From positions 71,759,285 to 71,823,284 of the forward strand of contig CM072885.1 in NCBI GenBank assembly GCA_037013685.1: a stretch of DNA of 64,000 bases, written 5' to 3'. Of the stretch, positions 35,280-46,284 are shown one piece after another. The first letter of the stretch is position 1; each line of letters begins with the position of its first letter. The translations under genes and the position numbers were made by a program. This DNA is from Acridotheres tristis (Eukaryota; Chordata; Aves; Passeriformes; Sturnidae). The notes under the pieces were generated by a model. That model saw nothing but the letters and a program-made list of their open reading frames with translations, had not been told where the DNA came from and ran no database searches.

Positions 35280-35487
35280 CATAAGCAGCACTATCATGGA
35301 CGTAGACAGCACAATTTCCAGTGGGCGTTCCACGCCGGTGATGATGAACGGGCAGGGAGTGGCCGCGTCCTCTGCCAAGAGCATCGCCTACAATTGCTGC
35401 TGGGATCAGTGCCACGCCTGCTTCAGCTCCAGCCCCGACCTGGCCGATCACATCCGCTCCATACACGTGGATGGGCAGCGAGGAGGG
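35280..35487 (+). CDS. AEBP2: AEBP2 exon 2: linker and zinc finger 1 (residues 223-292)
   Basis: Codon 223 (Ser) is split across the exon 1/2 junction. The exon encodes the highly conserved [18 protein letters not shown] segment and then C2H2 finger 1, with ligands Cys262, Cys267, His280 and His285 (C-x4-C-x12-H-x4-H), followed by VDGQRGG. AEBP2 fingers take part in DNA binding and PRC2 assembly. The exon ends on a codon boundary at GGAGGG|GTTCGT. That donor departs from consensus at +3 and +4, so it looks weak, yet only this position keeps frame with exon 3. Reading through it adds 15 residues and stops at 35532, giving a protein with one finger only. Met229 (ATG at 35296; A at -3, G at +4) is a possible start for a short isoform. 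Confidence 0.96.
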
Positions 35488-38415
35488 GTTCGTGGTGTTT
35501 TTGCCTTTTCCTTCTTTCTGATTTGCTCTTGAATGTGACAGTAGCAAGTTTTCCGTTTCAAAATTGCGGTTTTGTTACTAGTGACAGCAAAGTTAGTGGC
35601 CTAACTTTAAGGATGTAGTCAGTTCTTTTCAATGAATTATTTGAGACTATCAGGGTTTTGATAGTGTGCTTACACTTGGAATTCCTTTTCTTAAAGCTCT
35701 CAGTGTACGTGTTCCTGCATGTGAACTCGGGTGAAGTCACATCTTAATTACTGTCACCAAAGGACTCTCACTACAGGTAGAGTCTGTCCAGAATGTGGAA
35801 TAGGGAAGGTGTGAGGCTGACTCAATAGTGCAGAGTCTTAACAAAACAGCTCTGTGTGCAATCCTGATGGCAAGTTTACCTTCTTTATAATTGCATCTAT
35901 TTTTTTTTTTTTAATTGAATTGCATATATAAGCATGTAAATTCCAGTCTAATCCCTGGTCAAATGATAATTGGTCTCAATTTTGATGTTTAAAAACATCT
36001 TCTAGTAGAGTAATTTCAACTTTGTACTTAACTGCCTCCCATCTTCAAGCTCCCAAATTACCTCTGATGCCTGGAATATATCATGTAAACTACTTTTACA
36101 TCCAGCACAAGCAATCTGCCTGCTTTAGGGACTGTGTGCTGCAGCTCTTCAATTTCTGGGAGAGATAATATCAGTTCTTGAAGTAGAATAGTTGTTACCT
36201 TTTGACTTTTTGTCCTGTCACTTCATCAGAAAGAAAATACTAGGCTGTTGCACTATATCTTCAGTGAATAAGAAACTTAAATAAAGTACTAATTTGCATT
36301 ACTTTAAATAATTTATTATGTAAATGTGTCACTGAGACAGCTGTGATTCCGGCTGTATTTAGCTAATATTTTTTGGCATGATTGAACTTTCCATCTTCAT
36401 ATTTGATAGCTTTTTTCAGTCCAGGATCTAAGCAGAGTCATCCATCCAGTGTAGTGGCTTTTTAGCCACCCATGAGATGATTTCTGAGTTCTGTTCACAG
36501 GTGTATAAAAGTGTTACATGAAACCTGGATGAAACAATGAAATGAATGAGGTGTGTTTGGATCTTTGTTATCCCCTCCATGGCTCCTTTGAGTTCTTAAA
36601 AAGGGGCTGGAAGATTTTGCAGATTCTGGTTTGGTTTTTTTTTCCCCCCCTCCCTGTGTTTTATTTCTTGCCAGTTACATTTCACGTGACATGTTTTGTG
36701 GATGTTTCAGATATGTTTAGGAAATGTCGTGTTTGTATATTTGAAAGAGGAACTGTCGCGTTCAGTTCACACTTTTGAAGCCCCTGCTGGAGTTGTTTTT
36801 TTGGGAAGTTGCAGCGTGGTGCTGTGGGATGGGGATGTGTCTGTCCTGGCTTTATTTCAGGATTTGTCTGCCACCTGCCGGTGAGGTGTTCCAGCGCCTT
36901 GGAGGTTGTGTGCTGCTTTTGATGGCATTTCAGGCGTTCCTGAGCTGCAGTGGCTCTACACTGGAAGAAAAGTGGGGGTTAGGTAGTTACTTATTGAGAA
37001 TGGAAAGGAATAGGATAAACATCTTTGCATGGTGAAATGAATTTTTTTCCTGCTAATACCGAGGCCATGACTCCAATCCAAACCAGATACATCCATGAAG
37101 AGCCTGGGAAAATTTTTGCTAAAACAGTTTTGCTTCCAGGAGATGCTTTTTCAGAAATATTTTGGGTTGAGCTTTTTGGCAGGGATTCCCAAGAAGCCTC
37201 GTGTGGAGTTGTGGTGTGTGGCTGCAAACCCACATGTTTGTGGTGCCCCGTGTGAGAGTTCACAGGAACCCCTCTGCCCTGCAGCTGGAGGTGCCAGCAC
37301 ACTGGGGGGCTGTGGCAGGGCCAGAAATCCCAGAAATTGCAATTCTGGGCCTTTGAGAGGATCTCGGAGCTGGGCAGTGGCAGACCCCAAAGGTTCAGGG
37401 GCCTGTGTTGGTGTGGATCAGTCCCAGGCACTGAGGGGTTCCCAGCTTTGTCTGAGTCGAGCTGGGTTCTGTATCCATTGTACAGCAGGAACACAGAACT
37501 CCCGTGGCTGCTTTTTCATTCGGGAAATAAAATCTTTTGAAGGTTGAGGGGTTTTATTCTCCAAAAGAGAACAAGAAACTGAAATCCAATTAGTTTCCTG
37601 CATTTCTGAAAACCTGTGTTATGAACAGTGCTGTTCCTGGGAACTTTCTTTTGCTGTGACAAATTAGGGCTTTACCTCCCTTCACCCACAGACCTGTTGA
37701 GGAAATTCTAATGAAAGGCAAGTTCATTGAGCTTTTTTATTCCCTCAGTTCCAGATAAACACAATGAGTGGAGAGAGAAAAGCAGCATGAGTAAGTTCTG
37801 CTCCCCTTAATGCACTATTGTGCATGTGATTGTTCTGTACACTGCAATGACAAAACACCCATAGATTTGGAATCCCATGAGAAATGCTTCCTTCAGCAGC
37901 AATTGAATATAAGGCCCTAACTGGAGGTAGCTGGTATTTTCAGAATGCAAAACTCCAGTATATAAATGCATTGCAGTCATGAGTTTTTACTTTTTCATGC
38001 TCAAGGAATAAAATTAATTGCTTATGAGAGTAAATTATTTTATTTCTATAACTACTGGCTAGAAAATGCAAATTTTTCATGAATAAATGTTGTGTCTCCA
38101 TAACTGGTGGGTACAGATACTGAGTGCAAACACAAACACAGCAGATCCTGTTGCTCTGGATTGTGTTTATCTGCAGGAGCATCTGTCTGTTGGTATTTTC
38201 TTCCAGTGACCTGTTTTTATTGAATACTTGGGGTTGTAATTATTTCTTCCTTGGTGAGATATGAGAAGCGTGTCTCAAAATAAATGGTTATTGTTCAGAA
38301 TTCTTTGAAGCCTTGTGAAATGTTGTAAAAACAGCTTTTTTTTTTCTAATGTGATTTTTTTTTTTATTTACTGTTCTCTGACTTGTGTAAACTTACAACG
38401 TTTTTACTCTATTAG
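35488..38415 (+). other. AEBP2: AEBP2 intron 2 (2.9 kb)
   Basis: The donor is the unusual GTTCGT and the acceptor is a long T-rich tract ending TCTATTAG at 38415. The interior is mostly AT-rich unique sequence with a GC-richer patch at about 37190-37460. I see no additional exon or recognisable repeat family. Confidence 0.9.
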
Positions 38416-38523
38416 GTGTTTGTTTGCTTGTGGAAAGGTTGCAAAGTATATAATACACCTTCAACAAGTCAAAGCTGGTTGCAGAGGCATATGCTGACAC
38501 ACAGTGGGGACAAACCTTTCAAG
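38416..38523 (+). CDS. AEBP2: AEBP2 exon 3: zinc finger 2 (residues 293-328)
   Basis: A 36-codon exon in phase 0 at both ends, so skipping it would keep the reading frame while deleting exactly one finger. It encodes [20 protein letters not shown] and then a helix with HMLTH. The zinc ligands are Cys296, Cys301, His317 and His321 (C-x4-C-x15-H-x3-H), a longer finger loop than the classical 12. It ends in the TGEKP-like linker SGDKPFK, which joins finger 3. The donor AAG|GTAAGG is strong. The match to remembered mammalian AEBP2 is essentially complete here. Confidence 0.97.
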
Positions 38524-39780
38524 GTAAGGCTCATTGTGGCATACATTCATTATCTCTTATTTTTAGAAAAATTCTCTTTATTTTTTCCTAATACATCAAT
38601 TGAAAAATACCATCACTGGAGGATTTCTTAAAAAGCGAGCTGAGCCTTCTTCTTTGCAGTCATAGTGCCCAAAGGTGTGTTCTTTTACAAAAGCAGGTGA
38701 AGAAACTGTTATTGCTTCTCTATCCCTGTTTCTTTTAGTCTGTGAATGGCAGGGAGTGTAAAACTAAAGAGTTCAGGGGGTTTGTGCATTTTGCAGTTGA
38801 GCTGTTCACACTGTAACACTGAGATGTTTTCTCTCCTACTTTGCACTTGCACATGGAATTTTGGCTGATGGGTGCACGTTCTGTGCTGGACTAAAAACTG
38901 CTTTTGTTAAATTCTGTAGCAGCACTGGCACTGACTGTGCTTCACTTCTCTGAAAAGAATAAGGAAGTGAGGAATGCAGGACCATTGAGCTGACTGTATT
39001 TCCTGCACAGTATTTTCTAACTTTCTCTTTCTTTCTCCCCTTAATCTGTACCTGCAATTCTAGGTATAGTAATGTTAATCATTCCCATATCCACCAATCC
39101 GTTATTAATGAGTTCCTTCATCCTCTTTTGGATTCAGTTGGGGCAGTTCATAGCTGTCAGTCCTGGATCACTTGATGGTAAGTCCCACCCACACTACTTC
39201 AGACTGAAGTTCTTCCATTTAGGATATGAAAATGAAATAGGAGTTGGGTTTTTTTTTTTTGGTTTTGTTTTTTTTTTTTTTTAGTTTAGATAGCATTTTA
39301 TGCTTCCTTCTTCCCTACCCCCAACCCCACCAAGTTTTAGTCTTCCCTTCTCTTTCTCCTCAAGTTAATATCTTCCACTTGTTAAAAATTTTATTTTAAG
39401 GCAGCTTTATTACTAAAAATACTTTTCTGTTACAGGGGTGTCTCCATAGCTACATTTTCTATCTAGGTTTTAATAATAGTTATGACAGAAAACAGAACTA
39501 AATTGAACTCAGAACCAAGAGAGTAAAAATAGTGCATTGCATATGAAACAGATTTTTTTTTTAACAAACAGATTTTTTTCTATACTGAACTGTGTAGTTT
39601 AGAGTGAAAATTTGTGACTCAGAAAGTAACCACAGGAAAATGAGTTTTAAGGTTTTCATCCCCTGTGTTTGAAGGAATAGGTTTAGCATGCTCAAGACTA
39701 GCTTAAGGATAGTAGATCCCTGCAAGTTTGCAGGTACAATTGTTCCAGGAACTGATCTAATCTGAAATCCAAATCTCTGA

Positions 39781-39785
39781 TTATT

Positions 39786-39819
<34 letters not shown>
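39781..39819. repeat. AAT trinucleotide microsatellite
   Basis: TTATTATT followed by about ten perfect AAT units in intron 3. It is likely length-polymorphic. Its reverse-strand open frame (poly-Ile) is an artefact. Confidence 0.95.
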
Positions 39820-42334
39820 GTAAAGAAAGCAACCACCAGTTACCAGAGGAAACCTATACCTTAGGTTTTCTCTAGTTTGGGATTAAATATTTTGTCTAGC
39901 TCAGGGCATAATGGCAAGCTTTGTTCTAGGATGAAAGTCGTTGAACAGCTTTCTCTGTGTTCTTGCCTGGTCTAGATCAAAGAAACTCAGTTGTAGGGAT
40001 GTTGTGCTGGAGAGGTGAGACAGCTCAGGAGCACTTGGGTCTGTCAGGCATCCCTGGCACAGGCAGCTCCACTTGGTGCCCTCCTTCTTTCGGCAAGGCT
40101 GCTCACAGCTGGAGCCTCTCAGTTGTCCAGGATTGTTTCTCCTAATAATCATCCTGTGTTCAATATCTGTTGGTTTTTTTGTGCTTTCTGGTCCTACTGA
40201 GTTTGAGGAGAGCACATTTGAGGGTTGCAGTATTTAATCATCCTGGCTCAATGTGTGTCACTGCAGCATTTTTTCATTCTGTTGTCTCGAGTCCCTCTGT
40301 TTGTTTTTTATCCCTGTATTTCTCAATCTGTTCCTGGGAGCTTTGAATGGAGGATAATTGTGGTCTGAGTAGAATTTTGTAACATCTTTTGTTCCCCTGT
40401 CATTTATGCTGGAATAGGCTTCAGGGCTCACATGAGGTACCAAGTGTGTGAGTGTCTGTCAGGACTGAGGATGGCAATCTATTAATTAACTGGCTCCTTT
40501 CCTTCATTTGCTGCTGCTTTTTTTTTTTAGCCTAACTTTGGAAATCTGCTCTCTGAGATGAAAAACACTTGAAGTGTTGGATATTAGTCTTGACCAGTCC
40601 AAGAACAGCCTTTTATTAATTGCTTCGTGGCAGTCAGTCAAAAATGGAGCCAGTGTGTCCATTTAGTGCATTTAACTTCTCTCATAAATCTTTAATTGCT
40701 CACCTTTCAGGGAGAGCCAGATTTTTGAAGTCAGAGTTGGTTTAAAGGCCTGTTCTTGATAATTACTGCAGACAAAATATCTCCCAAAACATAAATTGCA
40801 AATGAAACTTGAGTTGCCCCATGAGAGTATACTTGAATCCTCACATCCTGTCATTTTAGAAAACTTGCAGAAAATAGTCATTCAGTGTTTTAGTTAAAAA
40901 ATAATGTTGGGATTTTTGAGGAAAGCTAGAAGAAGTGGTAATGGAAATAGTACAGCTCTATGCTGTTGTCTGAAGAACTGCTATTTTGGATGTTTTAAAG
41001 AAAAACAATCTTAGCTAGGAAAATGACAACTGAGAGCATGAAAATCTTACTTTTGTAAAGGTAGAAGAGCACTACAATCATACAATGACCAGAAGAGAGT
41101 AATAAGTGTATCACAGATTGATACATTCTTACATTTCTAGTGAAAAGAAGAGAGAAATGTCTTTTCTTAAATTGAAAAGCATTGGGGACTGTCTCCAACA
41201 TAACTCTCTTTTGCATTGAAGGATATATCCCTGTTCAGTTCCCTTTTGCTTGCAAATGGACTCATTTTATGTAGTTGCACATTTTGGGTTTAATTATGTC
41301 TTTTTGTGATACACATGGAGTTGTCCTTTGACTGAAAGCTCCATTCAGCTCTAAATGAGCTGTTCTGCTTTCCCACTGAAAGCTCTTTGTGGGTTTTACC
41401 TGCCCTTTCCATTCATTGCTGTCAGCCATGTGACTGTGCAGTTCATTTGTCACAGAAATGAACCTGCTTCTGAATTGCAAAGGCAAAATGGTTCATATTT
41501 TCACAAGTTCATAAGTTTATCCCATTTTTTTCCTGGTTGTGTGGCTTAGTGTGTCCCTCTCATCATGAATATTGCAGTTCGTGTGTCACAGAGAAGATAA
41601 ATTTCCTTTTGGATGTCTATTTTTGAGACCATTGTTATTCTAGCTCTTTTTTTCTGTGGGCCAGTATCTTGGTCGTGTACATCTAGCTCCTCTCTCTTTA
41701 CAGTCTGAATTTGGCCAGTCCTTTTCATATTTTTTCTGTCATTATAGCCATTCATTAAATAGAGATATTCTCTCCAAACACATTTAATATGTTCAACTTT
41801 GTGGATGATTTTACAAATAGAGTTGAGAGAGAAAACCCTCAGCATTATACTTTTAAAAATCTCTTATTACACCATTTTGTAGCTTCTTAGAAACCAGTGG
41901 AATATTGTGGAGTGTCATCAGCATCAGGGCTGGTCCTGTTGTGGCTTCAGCAACTTGGCTTTCAGACCTTGCAGTCAGGATGTAGAGGATCTGCTGAGTT
42001 AGAAATCCTGCTTTCAACAAACTCTCCTTGGCAGGTTAAAAAGCAGTGACTGAAAAGACTCCATCTTTCTTGTCCTTTGGCTGTTACAAGGAATAAATAT
42101 TAATAGTTACAGGGATTGTGACAATCTGCATTTTCCACCATGGTTTCTGGTGTGCAGGGGCAAAAATAAATTGATCAAGTGTTACTTGGCACTGAAAGTT
42201 ATTGAAGGCACATCAAATGAACTCTTAGATGTTGAGCACAATGAAAGGACAAATGGGAAATGAGCACTAAATAATTGTGTAAAATAATAATAAAAAAATA
42301 ATAAATAATAAAATAATAATTGCATATAGCATTA

Positions 42335-42385
42335 GGATTGGGGTTGATGATCTCAAAGGTCTCTTCCAACCTAAATGATCCCATT
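42335..42385 (+). mobile_element. CR1 LINE 3' tail fragment
   Basis: The segment GGGTTGATGATCTCAAAGG followed by TCTCTTCCAACCTAAATGAT matches the extreme 3' end of avian CR1 elements (GATGATCT..AAGGTC..TTCCAACC..), read on the + strand. Only about 50 bp is recognisable, typical of a 5'-truncated CR1 copy. It lies in intron 3. Confidence 0.75.
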
Positions 42386-44219
42386 AGTTTGCCTGTGGGA
42401 ATGCTGGCAGCTGCTTTCACCTGTGGATTCCAGTGGAAATGCTCTTCATGTTCAAGAGCAGTCCTGCAAGGTTTGCTCCCGTGGGGGAAATGTTTTTAGT
42501 GACAGTGAATGGTAGTGCACAGGTTCATTGCAGGCTTCTCCTTAAAATGGGGGAAGAAAGTAGTGTTAAAAATGGAGTTTGGTGCTCCCTGTAACTTCCA
42601 GAATTCAGGAAGGGATGAGTGCATTTGATACAACTCTCAGTAGAGTAAAGCTTGGTGAAATGTAGAAAAGAAATTCTTCATTGGGAATTCATGTCTGTTA
42701 CTCTCTGGGCAGAATATTTTCTATCCATTAGAGCACTGCAGATGTAAATCTGCCCAAACACTCAGATGTTGAGACAATAAGAAAGTTTACCCAGATGTCT
42801 AAACCATTACTGTTAGATTTACTAGAAAAAAATTACATGTTGAATAACCCACATAGGAGATCTGGTTATTTTGAATTTAGACCAAAAACCTGCATTGCTA
42901 GATACTTTTCTATCCTGTTTGTTAAAGCCACTGGTCATTACTGCCCATTAATGATGGTGGGTATGGGTACACTGGAGAAATTAAACTTCTTGCATGTTTA
43001 ATTCCTTTCTCTTGAAGTAACATATCCACCAATCCGGACCCAATCTCGTGCAAAGTCAATGCAAAATTGTGAGATTTAGGTTTGGTGGGGAGGGAGGGGG
43101 GGGAAATGGAAAGATTGGTTTTAAAGTTGTGCATAATAGTTGAGTTTGATTTATTAGAAGCCCTCTAGAGGTACATGATTATCTGGTGGGAAGCTGATTT
43201 GGTGTGACTTACCATCCAGAGATCCTGAAGTGACAGCCTGAACTGCTCCTTTGTCTTTGGACAGAAGAGACTTTACCCATTAGTAACGGATTGCTGGATA
43301 TATTATTTTAGAGAAAAAAAAGAACAAACAGGTAAGATTTTTTTTCATTCTCCTCTTCTACTGTTTCCTGTCTACTATAAAGGCATTCTCTGTCATCTTT
43401 GATCTGTCAGCTGTTGATTATTTGAAGACATGATCAGATAGTCTCAAAGTACACAAAAGCTGAATGTAATCGTTTCTGCAAATACTTTGTGCTGTGCCTG
43501 TAGACTATTAATACACTTTCTGGAAAAAGACAATTTCCAGTTGCAAGTTGCAGATATTGAGGATCTAAGGATGTTGGTTTGGGGATTTTGAAAGTAAAAC
43601 TTGGGTAGAGCAAGAAAAGTTAGTGGTAGCTTCTGTAGCTAATCCATGTAGAATATTTGTCATTGTTTGCTCTGTACATGACAAGAAAGTTAAGCTATGA
43701 CACCATGAGTCAACCTGCAGTTTGTCATAAATCAATGTTTGTCATCTGACAAGAAGCACAGTTATGGTTTGGAAAGTTTTAGAGAAGCACCTGACACATA
43801 GTTTGTGCTTTTTTCCCCAAAGGTGTTGCCTTTTTGATACCGTATTTAATTTGGAATCTGATAAAGCATGCACTGTACCAAGGCTTTAGGTTATTTTTGG
43901 TAAAACTAAAATTTTAATTTCTCAAGTGTTACTGAATTTCAGGATATGGGCTTTCTTTGAGCTAATTTTTTTTTCCTGACAGTGTATGGTCAGAAGGGGC
44001 TGTAATCTGAAGTCAGGAGCACGTTAGTGAAAGTTGATCCTAAATTTAGATTTTGTGCCTTAGTTTCATGAAGCTGCTTTTATGGGCAAGACAGATATTT
44101 CAAGGACAAAAAAAGAGGAGAGCAAAACATGTTTAAACTAATGTACACATGCATTGTACAGGTATCTGTTGGTTGTGGGTTAAGTCATCTTTCATAAAAA
44201 TGAGTGGTTTGGGTTCAAG

Positions 44220-44341
44220 GTCAGGCTGAGGGGCTTAGCAATCTGCTTTAGTAGATGCTGGCCTTGCCCACAGCAGGGAGCTTGGAAATGAATGACTTTG
44301 AAAGGACCCTGGCAACCCAAACCATCCTGTGATTCTCTAAG
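44220..44341 (+). mobile_element. CR1 LINE 3' tail fragment
   Basis: The end reads GACTTTGAAAGGACCC, CAACCCAAACCATCC and TGTGATTCT, which is the typical CR1 3' end on the + strand including the start of the ATTCTGTG terminal repeat. The upstream border is diffuse. It lies in intron 3. Confidence 0.75.
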
Positions 44342-46097
44342 TGTAAATTTGAATGTTCAGCATGAATTCCAAATAATGAAAATCATTTTGAAGTTAGCAC
44401 GGTGTGAATGAGATCAGCATGCAGAGTGGGTTGGGATTCTTTGTTGGGATTTCTTGCTTGGTAAGTCACTGCCACCTGGGCAGGCAGTATTGCTGTTTGA
44501 ACATGGCAAACCTGTGGGCAAGGTAAAAAGGCACAGGGGGGATCTTGGCAGAAATCTTCACAATTCTGAAGATGCTTATTAGTGGGAGGAAGAAATACAG
44601 AGTGAAGGTTCCTCAAGTTTTTTGGCAGGGAATTTTATGTTTGAGTTAGTTCAGTACTTAGAGAACTCCCTCTAAGAATTCTTCCCTTTACAAAACCAGA
44701 GCACACACACCAAAAAAAGTGAATAACATCCTTTCCTTTTTTGCCTTTTACTGCCTTGAATCTATGTACATATTTTCAGTCCTGTAGCAAGTGTTAAGCT
44801 ATTGACACAGTTTATAACACAGGGGACAGCCCAGTTCTTTCTCTTTGTGGACACTGGATTTTCCTACTGAGCATGGAAATCCATTTGCTAAGTCTGAGGC
44901 AGAAATAGACTTTTCAGTTCTGCAGCCATTGTTAGAAAATACAGTTGGGGTGTAGGGGCAAAAAGTGGGACCTGTGCAGTTCCAGAGCTGTTTTCTTGTT
45001 TCCCAATCAAATGTGGAGCTGTGGGGCAGGTTACTGTAAGCTTGGAAATCCATCCTTAGCCTTCACAAAGGTGTGGCCATAATTGCAGCAGCATTGCTCA
45101 TTCCCAAGCTCCTGTTGGAGAATTTCCAGTGGTTTACACTGTGACAGGTTTTTTTGCTACTGGCTGATCCACTCATTTGTCCTACTGCTGTTGGCTGGAC
45201 CCAAAGAAAAATCAATCATATGGAGGGATACACAACTAATTGCAGCCAGTGATGAAATGCATATTCTAAAATCACTTTTCTGTTACCCATGTAAGCTCAG
45301 AGCAAAATAGAAAAGGGTTGTGCTTCCCTCTCCCGTGGTATAGGTTAAATATTTATTTTGCAAATGAAATAATTGTAAGTATGAACCAGGTGCTTAGAAA
45401 AATACCAGTAATTGTAGCCAGTACAAGCTTAGTTGCTGCTATCATTCAGTTTGTGTGTTTCTGCTTGATTATTGTTGGATCTTATTTTTCTGTTGAGAGA
45501 GGACATTTCCTTTAAATGAGAACTGCCTTAAGTGCTCCTGAAGTAATAGCAGCAGCCCAAAATGATTGTGTAAATAATTGTTACTACAACTTTACTGGTT
45601 AGTTTGAGACAGAACTCGAAGGCAGCTGTTCATTGAGCTTTTATAGAGTTTACAAAGTGCATTAAGCTGTTACAAATTCAGTGTGGGTAAGGATGTGTTT
45701 GTTACTCCTGCCCTGGCACAAGAAAAGGGGATGTTAGCCAATGTTACTGTTACGAAATGGAGAGCCTTGGAGAGGTGTTGGGAAACAGTGCAGCGTTTTG
45801 AAAGGCAGGAGATTGTTGGTCTATGGAGAGGAGTCAGTTTTCTGGGGGAACTTTCCCAGTGAGTTGTTTCAGATGAATTTTATGCTATAGAAAATGGCAA
45901 AAAAAAAAAAAAAATTGTATCATGCAATAATTACTGAGAGTTCAAAACCTCCAACAAATGTACTTCAGAATATGTTTTTGCTTTTCTTCTTAAGAATTGC
46001 ATGGTTTTGCTTTAGTGTGCTGGGAGTTGAGGCAGACAAGTCAAAGCCAGTTCCTGTGGCCCACAGGCAGTGACCCAGTTGTGTGTTTTCTCACCAG

Positions 46098-46284
46098 TGT
46101 GTGGTTGGTGGCTGCAATGCCAGCTTTGCATCTCAGGGAGGACTTGCCCGTCATGTGCCCACACACTTCAGCCAGCAGAACTCTTCAAAAGTTGCCAGCC
46201 AGCCAAAGGCCAAAGAGGAATCTCCATCTAAAGCTGGAATGAATAAAAGAAGAAAATTGAAGAACAAGAGGCGGCGATCGCTAC
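46098..46284 (+). CDS. AEBP2: AEBP2 exon 4: zinc finger 3 and Lys/Arg-rich segment (residues 329-390)
   Basis: The first codon is the first zinc ligand of finger 3: Cys329, Cys334, His347 and His351 (C-x4-C-x12-H-x3-H). A Ser/Lys-rich linker follows (352-376), then the basic stretch [11 protein letters not shown] (378-388). This KR-rich stretch is known in the family to contact nucleosomal DNA and PRC2 components. The exon ends in phase 1 at CTAC|GTAAGT, a near-perfect donor. Reading through the donor meets a TAG after four residues (46302). Confidence 0.97.

Larger units (their letters stand above)
38524..46097 (+). other. AEBP2: AEBP2 intron 3 (7.6 kb)
   Basis: Strong donor GTAAGG; acceptor GTTTTCTCACCAG at 46097. 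The intron is AT-rich. It contains T/G-rich runs at about 39250-39285, a pure AAT microsatellite at 39789-39819, A-rich AAT-type sequence at 42280-42320 and two CR1 3' tails (42335-42385 and 44220-44341). I see no further coding exon. Confidence 0.9.

Noticed and set aside
35197..35532. 111-codon open frame spanning the exon 2 region as an independent gene
   Set aside because: It is AEBP2 exon 2 with intronic sequence read on both sides; splice sites and homology define the exon limits.
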